Virus record (IMG/VR): IMGVR_UViG_3300002180_000051
Location: 961 to 22,943 of that record
DNA: 21,983 nt
Reading direction: 5' to 3' (one strand)
Source: a virus
The position numbers were made by a program, and so were the translations under genes. Under the pieces are notes generated by a model. It did not search any database and was not told the DNA's origin. It was given only the letters and a program-made list of their open reading frames with translations. Of the stretch, positions 1-7,733 are shown one piece after another. The number at the start of each line of letters is the position of its first letter. Within the stretch, counting starts at the first letter, position 1.

Positions 1-653
1 TCCCTGTCTCCAGCAACAGATAGAAGTAGAGTGTCTCGGTGAATGCCTCTAAGCCCTTCGAGGGGAATATTCTTACTGGCTCTTTTTTTCCAAGTCACCC
101 CCGGGAATACGCACATTACTGCTCCGGGGGTTGGAATTCCTCTCTCACTTGCAAGCGCAGCCATGTTAGCTGAGATGATACCTCCGGCGGAGTGACCTAC
201 CACAGCAAACTTGGATAAGTCAGGGGTAACATGTCCCGCCCCTGTCTGTAAAATAGAGATTGCATTTTTTACCGATTCAATCGCATTATGCGTGAAGTCT
301 TTCGGCAACGTTAAAAGCCCTCCCTGATACCTGGGGAAGATCACAATGTTTCTGCGCTTTACAATGTGATCGATCCATGCTCCGTAATTCCCTGGCGTCA
401 TCGCTGACCATCCGTGGTTGAACACTACAACAGGCGCTTTGTCGGGTTTCGGTTCATCTGGCTCGAAAATCCAGAACTCGTCCTTTCCTTTGTTGTAGTG
501 AAACATCGCAACAGCATTGTGCTTGAAACCATTGTCGACTATCGGTGTATTCGGTTGTTCCGGTTGCTGCTCCTGTCTGGCTTCTGCGTAAACAGCGGGC
601 AGCATCACTAACGCTGCAAAAACTATAAGACTAATAACAATTAATTTTTTCAT
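1..653 (-). CDS. Secreted alpha/beta hydrolase (dienelactone hydrolase/chlorophyllase/lipase-like), 3' end outside window
   Basis: An open frame of 217 codons starts at ATG 653 and runs off the left edge, so the C-terminus is missing. Residues 1-24 form a classic signal peptide (MKK, then a hydrophobic run ending PAVYA before EARQ), so the protein should be exported. A Gln/Pro/Glu-rich linker follows (about 25-37). The alpha/beta-hydrolase core shows the oxyanion-region motif NHGW (79-82) and the nucleophile elbow GHSAGG (153-158) with Ser155. The strand ending LLLSVAGDR (209-217) is where this family usually carries its acidic triad residue; the catalytic His would lie beyond the edge. Likely an esterase or lipase; the substrate cannot be told. 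AGGAGG sits 7 bases before the start and the upstream gene ends 17 bases away, so it belongs to the same transcription unit as the lysis genes. It is either a phage accessory gene or the first host gene beside a prophage. Confidence 0.85.
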   Translation of the reverse strand, partial: MKKLIVISLIVFAALVMLPAVYAEARQEQQPEQPNTPIVDNGFKHNAVAMFHYNKGKDEFWIFEPDEPKPDKAPVVVFNHGWSAMTPGNYGAWIDHIVKRRNIVIFPRYQGGLLTLPKDFTHNAIESVKNAISILQTGAGHVTPDLSKFAVVGHSAGGIISANMAALASERGIPTPGAVMCVFPGVTWKKRASKNIPLEGLRGIHRDTLLLSVAGDR

Positions 654-660
654 AAAATTT

Positions 661-667
661 CCTCCTC
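661..667 (-). promoter_or_regulatory. Strong ribosome binding site of the exported hydrolase
   Basis: The minus strand reads GAGGAGG with a 7-base A/T spacer before ATG at 653. It is one of the best Shine-Dalgarno matches in the window and fixes the start, giving a complete signal peptide. It suggests efficient translation of a gene at the end of the lysis operon. Confidence 0.8.
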
Positions 668-670
668 TGT

Positions 671-1210
671 TTAATCGGGTATAAACCGCATATACACGCG
701 GTAAACGTGATTGTTTTTCTTTGTGTAGTCGTTAACTTCGGTTGGAGAAGGATGCTCTAAATCATAATTTTCATCTACCAATCGCAGAACCGAAGCATAA
801 TCGCTGCAAATCCTTGACCTGCCAGGTATCTGAAGCCATCGCAAACCTACTGCCAAACCAACAATTTGTAGCGGGTCGTACAGTCTCTTGTACCAGGGTC
901 TGCCCACCTCAGAGTTAAGATACCTTTTAATTAACCCTCGCTCGTGAATATTCCACGCAGGATTGGTTATAAGTTTTACCCTGTGATTTCCGGATAAATA
1001 CTCTTTTGCCGGCACTCGACGTAAAGTCCAATCCTGAGAAATAAATACATTGGGCGCAACATACCACATTAAATGGTTATAGGAACCTTTCTCATGAAGC
1101 TTGATGCCGGCAGAAAAAAAAGATTGCATATTGTCCGTCAGCGCCAGAAAGGGAAAATCTTTCTCCGGAATCCTTATCACATCTAAAGCATCAGTTGTTA
1201 ATGAATCCAC
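671..1210 (-). CDS. Permuted papain-fold (YiiX/NlpC-P60-like) cysteine hydrolase candidate
   Basis: 179 residues starting at a GTG codon at 1210, with GAGG four bases upstream. I see no signal peptide or membrane segment. The order of likely catalytic residues is that of circularly permuted NlpC/P60 (YiiX/YebB, LRAT-like) proteins: a His early, in YNHLMWYV (His46), and a Cys late, in RICSDYA (Cys135), preceded by VGRPWYKRLYDPLQ (about 102-115), which resembles the G-x-x-Y-D segment before the catalytic Cys. Members of this superfamily cleave amide or thioester bonds, including in peptidoglycan or lipids. It lies 12 bases after the 63-residue gene and 17 bases before the exported hydrolase. 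It could be a second cell-wall enzyme, or a displaced tail peptidase, since none sits between the hub and tip genes here. The fold call is from motifs only. Confidence 0.55.
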   Translation of the reverse strand: MDSLTTDALDVIRIPEKDFPFLALTDNMQSFFSAGIKLHEKGSYNHLMWYVAPNVFISQDWTLRRVPAKEYLSGNHRVKLITNPAWNIHERGLIKRYLNSEVGRPWYKRLYDPLQIVGLAVGLRWLQIPGRSRICSDYASVLRLVDENYDLEHPSPTEVNDYTKKNNHVYRVYMRFIPD

Positions 1211-1222
1211 AGTACCTCGCTA

Positions 1223-1414
1223 TTAATCTTCTTGCTTCTGTTTTTGATGTTTAACGTCAAGAACTAAACGGGTTGCCTTAGCTGCAGCCCTGACCCTTGG
1301 ATCAGGGGAGACCGAAGCCATATTGATAATGATATCTTCTACCTTTCTAAACTCTTCACTTGTTGTTGTTGCTTTTACCTTTTTTAACAGACAGGTTAAA
1401 ATTTGTGTTTTCAT
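1223..1414 (-). CDS. Small helical protein of the lysis cassette, unknown function
   Basis: 63 residues starting at ATG 1414, overlapping the amidase stop by four bases (ATGA), which predicts translational coupling. The sequence is lysine-rich at both ends (CLLKKVK near the start, KHQKQKQED at the end) with an amphipathic helix-forming middle, and has no clear membrane span or signal peptide. I do not recognise a family. Its place between the endolysin and the papain-like enzyme suggests a lysis-related or regulatory role, but that is inference from position only. Confidence 0.6.
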   Translation of the reverse strand: MKTQILTCLLKKVKATTTSEEFRKVEDIIINMASVSPDPRVRAAAKATRLVLDVKHQKQKQED

Positions 1415-1947
1415 ATGCTTAAAGTTATCCCTTGTTTAATTGCTTGCGCTAATTCCCTCTGATTCTCGGCCTCTTTTAAAAAACCTCTCTCAATGTTATT
1501 TGATAAGAAACCACACTCGATTAGGACTGCTGGCATCCTGGTATTCCCTAAGACATAAATGTCCGACTTCCTGATGTCCCTGTGCCTCATCTTAGGGAAT
1601 CTCTTTACCAGTTGAGAATCGATTGATTCCGCAATGACCGCGGACATTAACGAGTGCGTTGTGAAGGTGTGGACTGTCATCCCCTGCGCTTCCGGGTCTG
1701 TAAAAGCATCGCAGTGAATAGAGATAAATAAATCTGCCTTTGCCATATTGGCAGTGAGCGCAACCTGATATAAAGAGAAATATTCGTCCTTATTCCTGGT
1801 TAAAAGCGTCCGGTACCCGTTTAGATGAAGCTCATAATCTAAATAAAAGGCAATCGCAAGGTTTATGTCATCCTCGTCCACTCCATGATATGAGGCACCG
1901 TCATCATAGCCACCATGCCCGGGGTTTATGCAAATAAGTTTACTCAT
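1411..1947 (-). CDS. N-acetylmuramoyl-L-alanine amidase (Amidase_3), phage endolysin
   Basis: 178 residues forming one complete Amidase_3 domain. Zinc ligands and catalytic residues are visible: His11 in NPGHGG, Glu25 in the EDDINL helix, His78 in SIHCDA, and Glu144 in MPAVLIECGFLSN. The enzyme hydrolyses the bond between N-acetylmuramic acid and L-alanine of peptidoglycan. There is no signal peptide and no separate cell-wall-binding domain, so it should accumulate in the cytoplasm and need a holin for release, consistent with a small Gram-negative-type endolysin. Its ATG overlaps the stop of the upstream membrane protein by four bases (ATGA), and its own stop overlaps the next gene in the same way, making a tightly coupled lysis cassette. 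Confidence 0.93.
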   Translation of the reverse strand: MSKLICINPGHGGYDDGASYHGVDEDDINLAIAFYLDYELHLNGYRTLLTRNKDEYFSLYQVALTANMAKADLFISIHCDAFTDPEAQGMTVHTFTTHSLMSAVIAESIDSQLVKRFPKMRHRDIRKSDIYVLGNTRMPAVLIECGFLSNNIERGFLKEAENQRELAQAIKQGITLSI

Positions 1948-2261
1948 TGTTTGTTAATATCCGCAATAGCCTCTTCTATTATCGATTTAAACTCGTCCTT
2001 CGTGATTAAAGACCGCTTAAGGTTTATTATCTCGATTTTGTTTTCGCTGGATAACACGGTATTAGTCATGATTTGAGATTCCTTCTCCATCACCCTGGAA
2101 AACGAGTCTTGCATGACATAGCCGTAAACAGCGACAACAGATCCAATACAGAGTGTAGTGACCCCTGCAACGAGCGTAAGTGTTGACAGGGACACCTTTC
2201 TCTTTAAACCCGACTTAACTTCCTTTATTTTTGCACAATCATCTCCGAGACAGTTATCCAT
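1944..2261 (-). CDS. One-pass membrane protein of lysis cassette (class III holin or inner-membrane spanin candidate)
   Basis: 105 residues with one clear hydrophobic span (about 26-50, LTLVAGVTTLCIGSVVAVYG). The N-terminal segment carries several lysines and arginines just before the span (KSGLKRK), so the positive-inside rule predicts N-in, C-out with a helical, charged C-terminal domain of about 55 residues in the periplasm. This topology fits a T4 T-type (class III) holin or an Rz-type inner-membrane spanin; an outer-membrane spanin lipoprotein partner is not seen nearby. The N-terminus has two cysteines, C4 and C9, without a lipobox. It sits directly upstream of, and translationally coupled to, the amidase, the usual holin-endolysin arrangement. 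The Shine-Dalgarno region lies partly inside a hairpin. Confidence 0.65.
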   Translation of the reverse strand: MDNCLGDDCAKIKEVKSGLKRKVSLSTLTLVAGVTTLCIGSVVAVYGYVMQDSFSRVMEKESQIMTNTVLSSENKIEIINLKRSLITKDEFKSIIEEAIADINKQ

Positions 2262-2263
2262 TT

Positions 2264-2285
2264 CCTATTCCTTTTTCTGAATAGG
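2264..2285 (-). promoter_or_regulatory. Hairpin overlapping the ribosome binding site of the lysis membrane protein
   Basis: A perfect 7-bp inverted repeat (CCTATTC / GAATAGG) with an 8-base loop lies 2 bases before the ATG at 2261. The AAGGA Shine-Dalgarno core straddles the loop and the start-proximal arm, so folding of the mRNA would partly hide it. No T-rich tract follows, so it does not look like a terminator. A role in delaying or limiting holin synthesis is inference. Confidence 0.5.
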
Positions 2286-2306
2286 CACATTCAAAGTTTT
2301 ATCCTG

Positions 2307-2714
2307 TTACGAAAAAATTACCCTTAGTGTGCCTGGATCAAATTTCGGTGCATCATCTCCGGAATCTATGATTAAAGCAACAGCAAGCTGATGACTAAAA
2401 AAAAGATTTCCTGATTGATCCCAAATCCCAAAACCTACAACTGTACCCCATGCGTCCCCCGACGGTGCAGGAAAAAGAATTGTTGATATGTTACTCGATA
2501 TGCCATCGCCTGATTGGGGTTCCGTCCAGTAAGAAGCTCCGGGTCCGTACAGAACTCTCTCATATTCAGCCGCAGATGGCTCGACACCACCGACACCGTA
2601 CTCATTAGGCATCGTTGTGAATAGGCTTATGTGTATCTCTGTTGGCGCAGTAAGAGATACCGACCTAAAAATATAATTAGCTATAGCTGACTCTAAAAAG
2701 TTTGATGCTGACAT
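2307..2714 (-). CDS. Tail-fiber-associated small structural protein (Gp80-like family)
   Basis: 135 residues with a pattern seen in a widespread small phage protein family: an N-terminal helix (NFLESAIANYIF), a TAPTEIHISLFTTMP strand, a G-rich VGGVEPSAAEYERV segment, and a C-terminal strand set with FPAPSGDAWGTVVGFGIWD and a closing GTLRVIFS. Such genes usually follow the tail tip or fiber genes, as here, and are thought to be minor virion or tail-fiber-associated proteins. The ribosome binding site is weak (GGT about 11 bases upstream). Forty-four bases separate it from the tip protein gene. No transmembrane segment is visible. Family assignment is by pattern recognition; the precise role is unknown. 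Confidence 0.7.
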   Translation of the reverse strand: MSASNFLESAIANYIFRSVSLTAPTEIHISLFTTMPNEYGVGGVEPSAAEYERVLYGPGASYWTEPQSGDGISSNISTILFPAPSGDAWGTVVGFGIWDQSGNLFFSHQLAVALIIDSGDDAPKFDPGTLRVIFS

Positions 2715-2758
2715 ATCTATCTATTACCAAGTTTAAAAGTTTATGACAAGTCAAATGT

Positions 2759-5185
2759 TTAACTTCTTGCTGTTGTCCAGTCATGAGTTTGCAAGCATGT
2801 GTACCCATCGCGGCTGCTGGTCAGTGTTACTCTTAACCCTGGAGGAAGCGTAACCCCTCCATTATCTGCCAGTTGATCCGCCTCGGTGTAGGTATAACTT
2901 AGACCAGTTAAACCAGATTCCGTGCGCAACAGCCCACCACCGCTTGTGTTATAAAATTTTAATTCATAGGTTGTTCCTGCTTCAGCGGCACCGACATCCG
3001 TATCAGTCTGGTACCAGGTTTCAATTGTGTTAAGTTTCCGATTCCTGTGGTTCCAGCTAACAGACAAATCACCTGTAAAATTAACAGGATAATACTCGTT
3101 CTCCAATCTCCAATTTCCGGGGGGATACGGTTTTAAACCCCTTGAATCAAACGTTATCAACCGGGGTGTGCAAAGGGCTAAATCCAGGGTGCCGCCTGTT
3201 GACTCCGGCTGCGCTACGGTCGTAACAGTGCCACCAGCAGCTGGACATCTCTTGCTCAACTGAGCTGCCCACTGAACACTCCAAATGCGGGTTCCGATAG
3301 AACTGTGTACAGCGGGTACAGTGTCCAACAATCCTCTATGAATATTATTAAAGGTTATATAAACTCCACCTGTTATAGTGGATGTTTCATAGGACATGAA
3401 TTCTCCGTCACAATAAAGCAACCCGCTAAGTTCACGCGCGTTTGCATCTTCCTCTTCCCATAAAGACAATCCGGACTCGATCTCAACTGTAAAAGAAGAT
3501 GTAGAAAACTCTTGTACCAATCCAGGTGCTTCGTAAATAATTGCCGTGGGTGCAAAACCATTGTCGTCTACGTGCAGTGCGTGACTGTTACTGTACTTGT
3601 CGTAAAAATCATACCCTTTTGAATAATTTGATGGAGCCACAGCCAAATACAGCTGGGTTGCCATATCCGCCTCTTCTGCGGATGCTTCCACATACCCCAG
3701 AATACTACGTAAGGCATAAGGAGCCTCAATCTGCAGGTAAGTAACAATATCCACAGGGCTGTCGTCATACACAGCAGCGCCCGATGTACCACTGCTGTCG
3801 TAAATAGTAGCGTTCCCACTGCTCACATCTTCAACAGCATCGATATAAATTCTGCTATCAGTTAAGGACCCAAGGTCAATCTCAATAACCCTGAGAACGG
3901 CTTCGGTAATACCGCGATCGGCCCAGGAAAACCTAAAGGGATCTCCGGGTGTAAGATTAAAAGCATCTCTGTCGCAATAAAAACTAACCTTTAACACAGG
4001 AGCGGCCAATACATTCATATCACGGATTGCTACCCGCCCTGCGACATCATGAGTACAGATCCCAATGTATTTCTTTTCAATGCTGATGATCGCGCCCTGC
4101 ATCTGCAAATTACCTGTATCGTGGGCAACAACAGTCCGCTCTTTTCGAGCAACGGCATCGTAATATACCACATGCAATTCATTAGCAGTTTCCTCGTAAC
4201 TTGGCTTAGAACACTCTGTAAGGGTAATTATATTCGATTCATCAAACAGAGGTAATGCCGCGGGCGTATAGTCTGGTCTCAACAATTTAAGCTTAAATAA
4301 ACCTGTAAGAATATCGTAATACAGCACTCCATCTACATGCCTGAGAATTTCTTCGATCAAATCCTCGTACGATTTTCGGTTATCCCACTGCAAGCTAAGA
4401 CCAAAATCTTCATCATAAAGTGTTTCTGCTACCTCGTTAAAACTATCCATACCAATAAGCGATGCCGACAACGCAGCTCCCCAATCCTTGTTGGTAACAA
4501 TTTCATAGATCATATTGGCTGCATTCGCGTAACCGCCAATATCAGCGTAAGCTGCGGAAGGTGCTATTGGAAGCCTGCGCACAAAGAAAGACATCCTCAA
4601 AAGTGTAGAGCTATTCCCGATATACATGTGCTCAAAAATAACTGCTGTAGTCCCGTAATGGTCTGGATACTCAGGGCTAACAATGTTCAAGAGATAATTG
4701 TTCTGAGTGCTTACGTTAGGATCACCGGGTTTGAAGGAAAAGGTACCAGTAACACCTCCGGCATCATCCCCCTTGTGGAAATTTGGCTCATTTATTTCGT
4801 AGGATGTGTCAGAATCAGCAGTCCCCTCCCATAAGGAACGTTCATCAAAAAAAATCGCCTCCATAACCGACTTACCGGAACACAACGCGGCGTGCATCCC
4901 TATGTAATACTTGTATCCTATGGTTACTTTTTTGTCCGAAAACCATCCAGTTTTGATTTTCTTCTTGATAGGAACTACCTCTAAATCACCGTACCAAATT
5001 ACATTCGGCGCTTTTAACTCAACTAAGCCCCAAACACAAGGAACTGGTCTGGCCTCAGAAACAGTGGGAAAATTAAAGTCCCCCAGACCAGATGCCTTAG
5101 CATCCTCTATGTCTGGTTTCGGCCTTAAAAGTTCTGAAACTACAGCCAAAACTAATGAAACTAAAAAAGAAATTAAAATCGACAT
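2759..5185 (-). CDS. Central tail tip / host specificity protein (gpJ- and GTA megatron-like)
   Basis: 808 residues. A hydrophobic N-terminal helix (2-20, SILISFLVSLVLAVVSELL) is followed by RPKPDIEDA and the segment LGDFNFPTVSEARPVP (34-49), then VWG and NVIWYGDL (61-68), a signature I associate with tail tip proteins of siphoviruses and gene transfer agents. The middle should hold the lambda J-type hub domains (phage-tail_3-like), and the last 100-150 residues resemble a fibronectin-like beta domain. It should form the trimeric tip, contact the receptor and guide DNA passage. It starts three bases after the hub gene stop, with AGGATT upstream. At 808 residues it is shorter than lambda gpJ or GTA megatron proteins (over 1100), so distal receptor-binding functions may sit on other proteins. 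The N-terminal hydrophobic helix probably acts inside the tail complex rather than as an export signal. Confidence 0.8.
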   Translation of the reverse strand: MSILISFLVSLVLAVVSELLRPKPDIEDAKASGLGDFNFPTVSEARPVPCVWGLVELKAPNVIWYGDLEVVPIKKKIKTGWFSDKKVTIGYKYYIGMHAALCSGKSVMEAIFFDERSLWEGTADSDTSYEINEPNFHKGDDAGGVTGTFSFKPGDPNVSTQNNYLLNIVSPEYPDHYGTTAVIFEHMYIGNSSTLLRMSFFVRRLPIAPSAAYADIGGYANAANMIYEIVTNKDWGAALSASLIGMDSFNEVAETLYDEDFGLSLQWDNRKSYEDLIEEILRHVDGVLYYDILTGLFKLKLLRPDYTPAALPLFDESNIITLTECSKPSYEETANELHVVYYDAVARKERTVVAHDTGNLQMQGAIISIEKKYIGICTHDVAGRVAIRDMNVLAAPVLKVSFYCDRDAFNLTPGDPFRFSWADRGITEAVLRVIEIDLGSLTDSRIYIDAVEDVSSGNATIYDSSGTSGAAVYDDSPVDIVTYLQIEAPYALRSILGYVEASAEEADMATQLYLAVAPSNYSKGYDFYDKYSNSHALHVDDNGFAPTAIIYEAPGLVQEFSTSSFTVEIESGLSLWEEEDANARELSGLLYCDGEFMSYETSTITGGVYITFNNIHRGLLDTVPAVHSSIGTRIWSVQWAAQLSKRCPAAGGTVTTVAQPESTGGTLDLALCTPRLITFDSRGLKPYPPGNWRLENEYYPVNFTGDLSVSWNHRNRKLNTIETWYQTDTDVGAAEAGTTYELKFYNTSGGGLLRTESGLTGLSYTYTEADQLADNGGVTLPPGLRVTLTSSRDGYTCLQTHDWTTARS

Positions 5186-5188
5186 TTT

Positions 5189-5986
5189 TCACAATCCTAT
5201 AACAAATGGATTCCGGTTAGGTACAAAAGGATACCCTCCATACCTGCGAGAGTTTGAAAACTTATCCACACAGGTGTCAAAAGTATGGCTGCATCCAGCA
5301 CTAACAGTTATTGAGGAGCTACTTGTTAGCTGATCTATCAGAGCAGTAACAGTAATCTGGTCTCCTATATGGGAAGTAATCATACGGTATTTATTATTGA
5401 ACCTGAAATAGCCACCACTAAACCAGCCGTCATCGTAGCTTGCAAGTGCTGTCGAATAAAGATTCAATCCTGAAATAGAATAAAGAGTTGTATTTACAGA
5501 GAACGTTGTTTCGGAAATACCACAAGGGATTCCGTACAAAACATGATTGCACATGTACTGGTATTGAAGTCTGGGCCCTGTTTTATTCAATGTCGTGGCG
5601 AAACTATCACAAGATAAGACTGCTTTGTCCTCTTGCCACGAGGCACTCCTTACTCGCCCTGCCCATACAATAACGGATTCTTCATCCACATCCGTTACGT
5701 GATACCTGTAGATGGTTAAGCTAACTGGGGTTTCTGGCGGAAAACCATCAAAAAGCAAAGCTATAGGAAAATCTACAGGAACGTCTATAAGTAATTTTCC
5801 CCCTGTAAGCTTCGTTGTCCAGCGAACCTTTGTTCTTTCTATAGGCGTTGGTACATAGAGTTGAGATGCGACTGTTAAGGCTCTCGTCGCACTCGTGTAA
5901 CCGTACACTTGCCCGCCATGACTAAAAAGATAAAGCTCGGCTGGAGCCCCGCTATGAACCGAAGTTTCTACTGCACTATAAGACAT
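5189..5986 (-). CDS. Tail hub protein, lambda gpL / DUF2163 (phage BR0599) family, likely iron-sulfur protein
   Basis: 265 residues. The N-terminal two thirds match DUF2163 (TxTRALTVASQLYVPTPI followed by beta strands and WAGRVRSASW), and the C-terminus ends in the BR0599 signature with GGYPFVPNRNP (250-260). Four cysteines stand in the conserved arrangement: Cys146 and Cys155 in MCNHVLYGIPCG, and Cys232 and Cys239 near the C-terminus, that is CX8C and CX6C. This is the pattern known to bind a [4Fe-4S] cluster in lambda gpL, and hub proteins of gene transfer agents share it. It would form the trimeric hub between distal tail and central tip protein. The ATG overlaps the preceding gene by 11 bases and has AGGTG upstream. 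In gene transfer agents an NlpC/P60 peptidase gene follows; here the tip gene follows directly. Confidence 0.88.
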   Translation of the reverse strand: MSYSAVETSVHSGAPAELYLFSHGGQVYGYTSATRALTVASQLYVPTPIERTKVRWTTKLTGGKLLIDVPVDFPIALLFDGFPPETPVSLTIYRYHVTDVDEESVIVWAGRVRSASWQEDKAVLSCDSFATTLNKTGPRLQYQYMCNHVLYGIPCGISETTFSVNTTLYSISGLNLYSTALASYDDGWFSGGYFRFNNKYRMITSHIGDQITVTALIDQLTSSSSITVSAGCSHTFDTCVDKFSNSRRYGGYPFVPNRNPFVIGL

Positions 5987-7733
5987 TTATCACCTGCACT
6001 GACATCGAGCAAACAGCCTCGTCTGCATTTGTATATTGGATATTCACTTCATCACCTGCTAACCGAACTGAATTCAGAAAAGATATAAGCGTAAAATCTC
6101 CAACATTAATATCAAAACCCCAAGAAGTATCCAGCGTGATTGTTTCCTCAGCGCTGCTGAGTTCCTCGCTATCAATGATCTGAGCAATATAATCTAAACC
6201 ATTGGTATGCTTCAGATACAGATGTGTTCTGTATGGATTCTGATTAATGAGCCTACTGTACCCAATGTTACGGACTGTCATAACCGTCTGGCTTTGGGGT
6301 AGAACATCAGTCATTGTGAAATCATTACGCCACGTAGGAACCCAAAAAGGTTTCACTTTTCCTGCTAAACTCGCAAGCCAACCCTTGAAATCCCAAATCT
6401 TAGTCCGACCGTTGAGATGAAAAGAAAGGGGAAAAATTTCATCGGGGTAACCGAAACGATCTCTATAGGCAACAACCCCGGTTAACGGATCTAAAAGATG
6501 CATTAACCGTTCAGACCTTTCTGTCCAGCCCGCTGTTACTGCTGGCCGCATTTCCACTACATCATAGGTTTTGTACTGGGTAAACGCTGTGAACGCATGC
6601 TCATATGTATCAGGATAGTAATCAAAAAATACTTTGTTTTTTGAGAACCCAGACACGAATGTAGTTCGTTCAAAATTCGGTTGCAATTTGCAAAGATGAA
6701 GGGGTGTGACCGTGGCGCCATTTGCATAATTGTTGGTTAAAGAATACCCTGTCTCTAAGGTAATAGACCCAACGCCCACGCTTGTGATATTAAGCGCCTC
6801 AAAGTTCTGGAGACTGTCAATAATAAATGCTGACCACCCAACACTAAAATCTCCGTAATCTGTATTGACTGTGATTACACTATCCCCTGCGTTGTGTGCA
6901 ACCGCTGTTTTTCTTTCTTCACTCCAAACGGGAACACCAAACAAACTCGGTTGCCAACCGGCAAGTAATTGGTTGAGCGAAGATTGGTCAAACAAGGTGG
7001 TAGGAAACGCTGTTATTTCTTTAGTAATTCTCGGGTCCAACCTATTCCTTATCCGCTGCTCTTTACCATCGTATTTCCGCAATACGCTGGTAAGCCAGGA
7101 GTATGTTTCAGTGTAAACTGCATCAGTTTGAGGGGGGTAAGGAAAGACAAGAACCCTCGTTCCGGTAACAAGGAAAACAACAGTATCTCCGTTCGAAAAT
7201 GTAAATGTAACCGTGTTGTTAATAGTGGGGGCGCCAAGCAAGCTGAGTACAGTTGAAAAGGTTATCTCCTCTGTAGGGGAAAAATCGTCGGTCTCAACAA
7301 GCCCCACAATAGAAGTCCCTCCCGCTCCAGTGGTTGTAATATCGTCAACAGTTAAAACAGGTTCGATATAGGCATTCCACATGTAAGTATCTTCTGCTAT
7401 ATCTGCAACTACGAATTCTGCATCAAACGGGTTTGGTTCAATCCAGATCCGGTTGTAAACAAAATCCATAGCGAAATTGGGTAAATCAGACGAGGCCACA
7501 ACGGTCTGGAGATCCGTACTCTCGCGGTTACCGTAACCATTCTCCACCTTATGGTTAAAAGACCCGCACACAACCTCAAGGTCCACAGCGGAATCAACAG
7601 CTAAAGGTAAAGATTCTCCCGCTAATAAGAATATACCAAAAACGTCAGAAAAATACGAGTTGGGTACACGGGTTAAAAAACTAAGCTTTGATAGAGAATC
7701 GGAAGTAACGCTGAATGTAATATCCCCATCCAT
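5976..7733 (-). CDS. Large distal-tail-like protein
   Basis: 585 residues. The N-terminal part holds beta-rich segments, including RIWIEPNPFDAEF and YMWNAYIEPVLTVDD (118-131), which look like an Ig/fibronectin-type module. The middle has WLTSVLRKYDGKEQRI followed by RNRLDPR (213-235), a motif typical of DUF2460-like distal tail proteins of lambda-like phages and gene transfer agents. The C-terminal third carries the paired pattern GRTKIWDFKGWLASL and a closing beta region ending in RLAGDEVNIQYTN. Its position directly before the gpL-like hub is that of the distal tail protein, but it is far longer than the usual 200-250 residues, so it may combine the distal-tail ring with side domains. ATG 7733 has AGGA six bases upstream. 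Function is inferred from order plus motif. Confidence 0.6.
   Translation of the reverse strand: MDGDITFSVTSDSLSKLSFLTRVPNSYFSDVFGIFLLAGESLPLAVDSAVDLEVVCGSFNHKVENGYGNRESTDLQTVVASSDLPNFAMDFVYNRIWIEPNPFDAEFVVADIAEDTYMWNAYIEPVLTVDDITTTGAGGTSIVGLVETDDFSPTEEITFSTVLSLLGAPTINNTVTFTFSNGDTVVFLVTGTRVLVFPYPPQTDAVYTETYSWLTSVLRKYDGKEQRIRNRLDPRITKEITAFPTTLFDQSSLNQLLAGWQPSLFGVPVWSEERKTAVAHNAGDSVITVNTDYGDFSVGWSAFIIDSLQNFEALNITSVGVGSITLETGYSLTNNYANGATVTPLHLCKLQPNFERTTFVSGFSKNKVFFDYYPDTYEHAFTAFTQYKTYDVVEMRPAVTAGWTERSERLMHLLDPLTGVVAYRDRFGYPDEIFPLSFHLNGRTKIWDFKGWLASLAGKVKPFWVPTWRNDFTMTDVLPQSQTVMTVRNIGYSRLINQNPYRTHLYLKHTNGLDYIAQIIDSEELSSAEETITLDTSWGFDINVGDFTLISFLNSVRLAGDEVNIQYTNADEAVCSMSVQVINVL

Noticed and set aside
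4337-4834. Plus-strand open frame of 165 codons
   Set aside because: It lies wholly antisense inside the well-supported 808-residue tip gene, has no ribosome binding site of note and its product shows no family features.
4911-5333. Plus-strand frame crossing the hub-tip gene junction
   Set aside because: Opposite strand to two recognised genes; composition and lack of ribosome binding site argue against translation.
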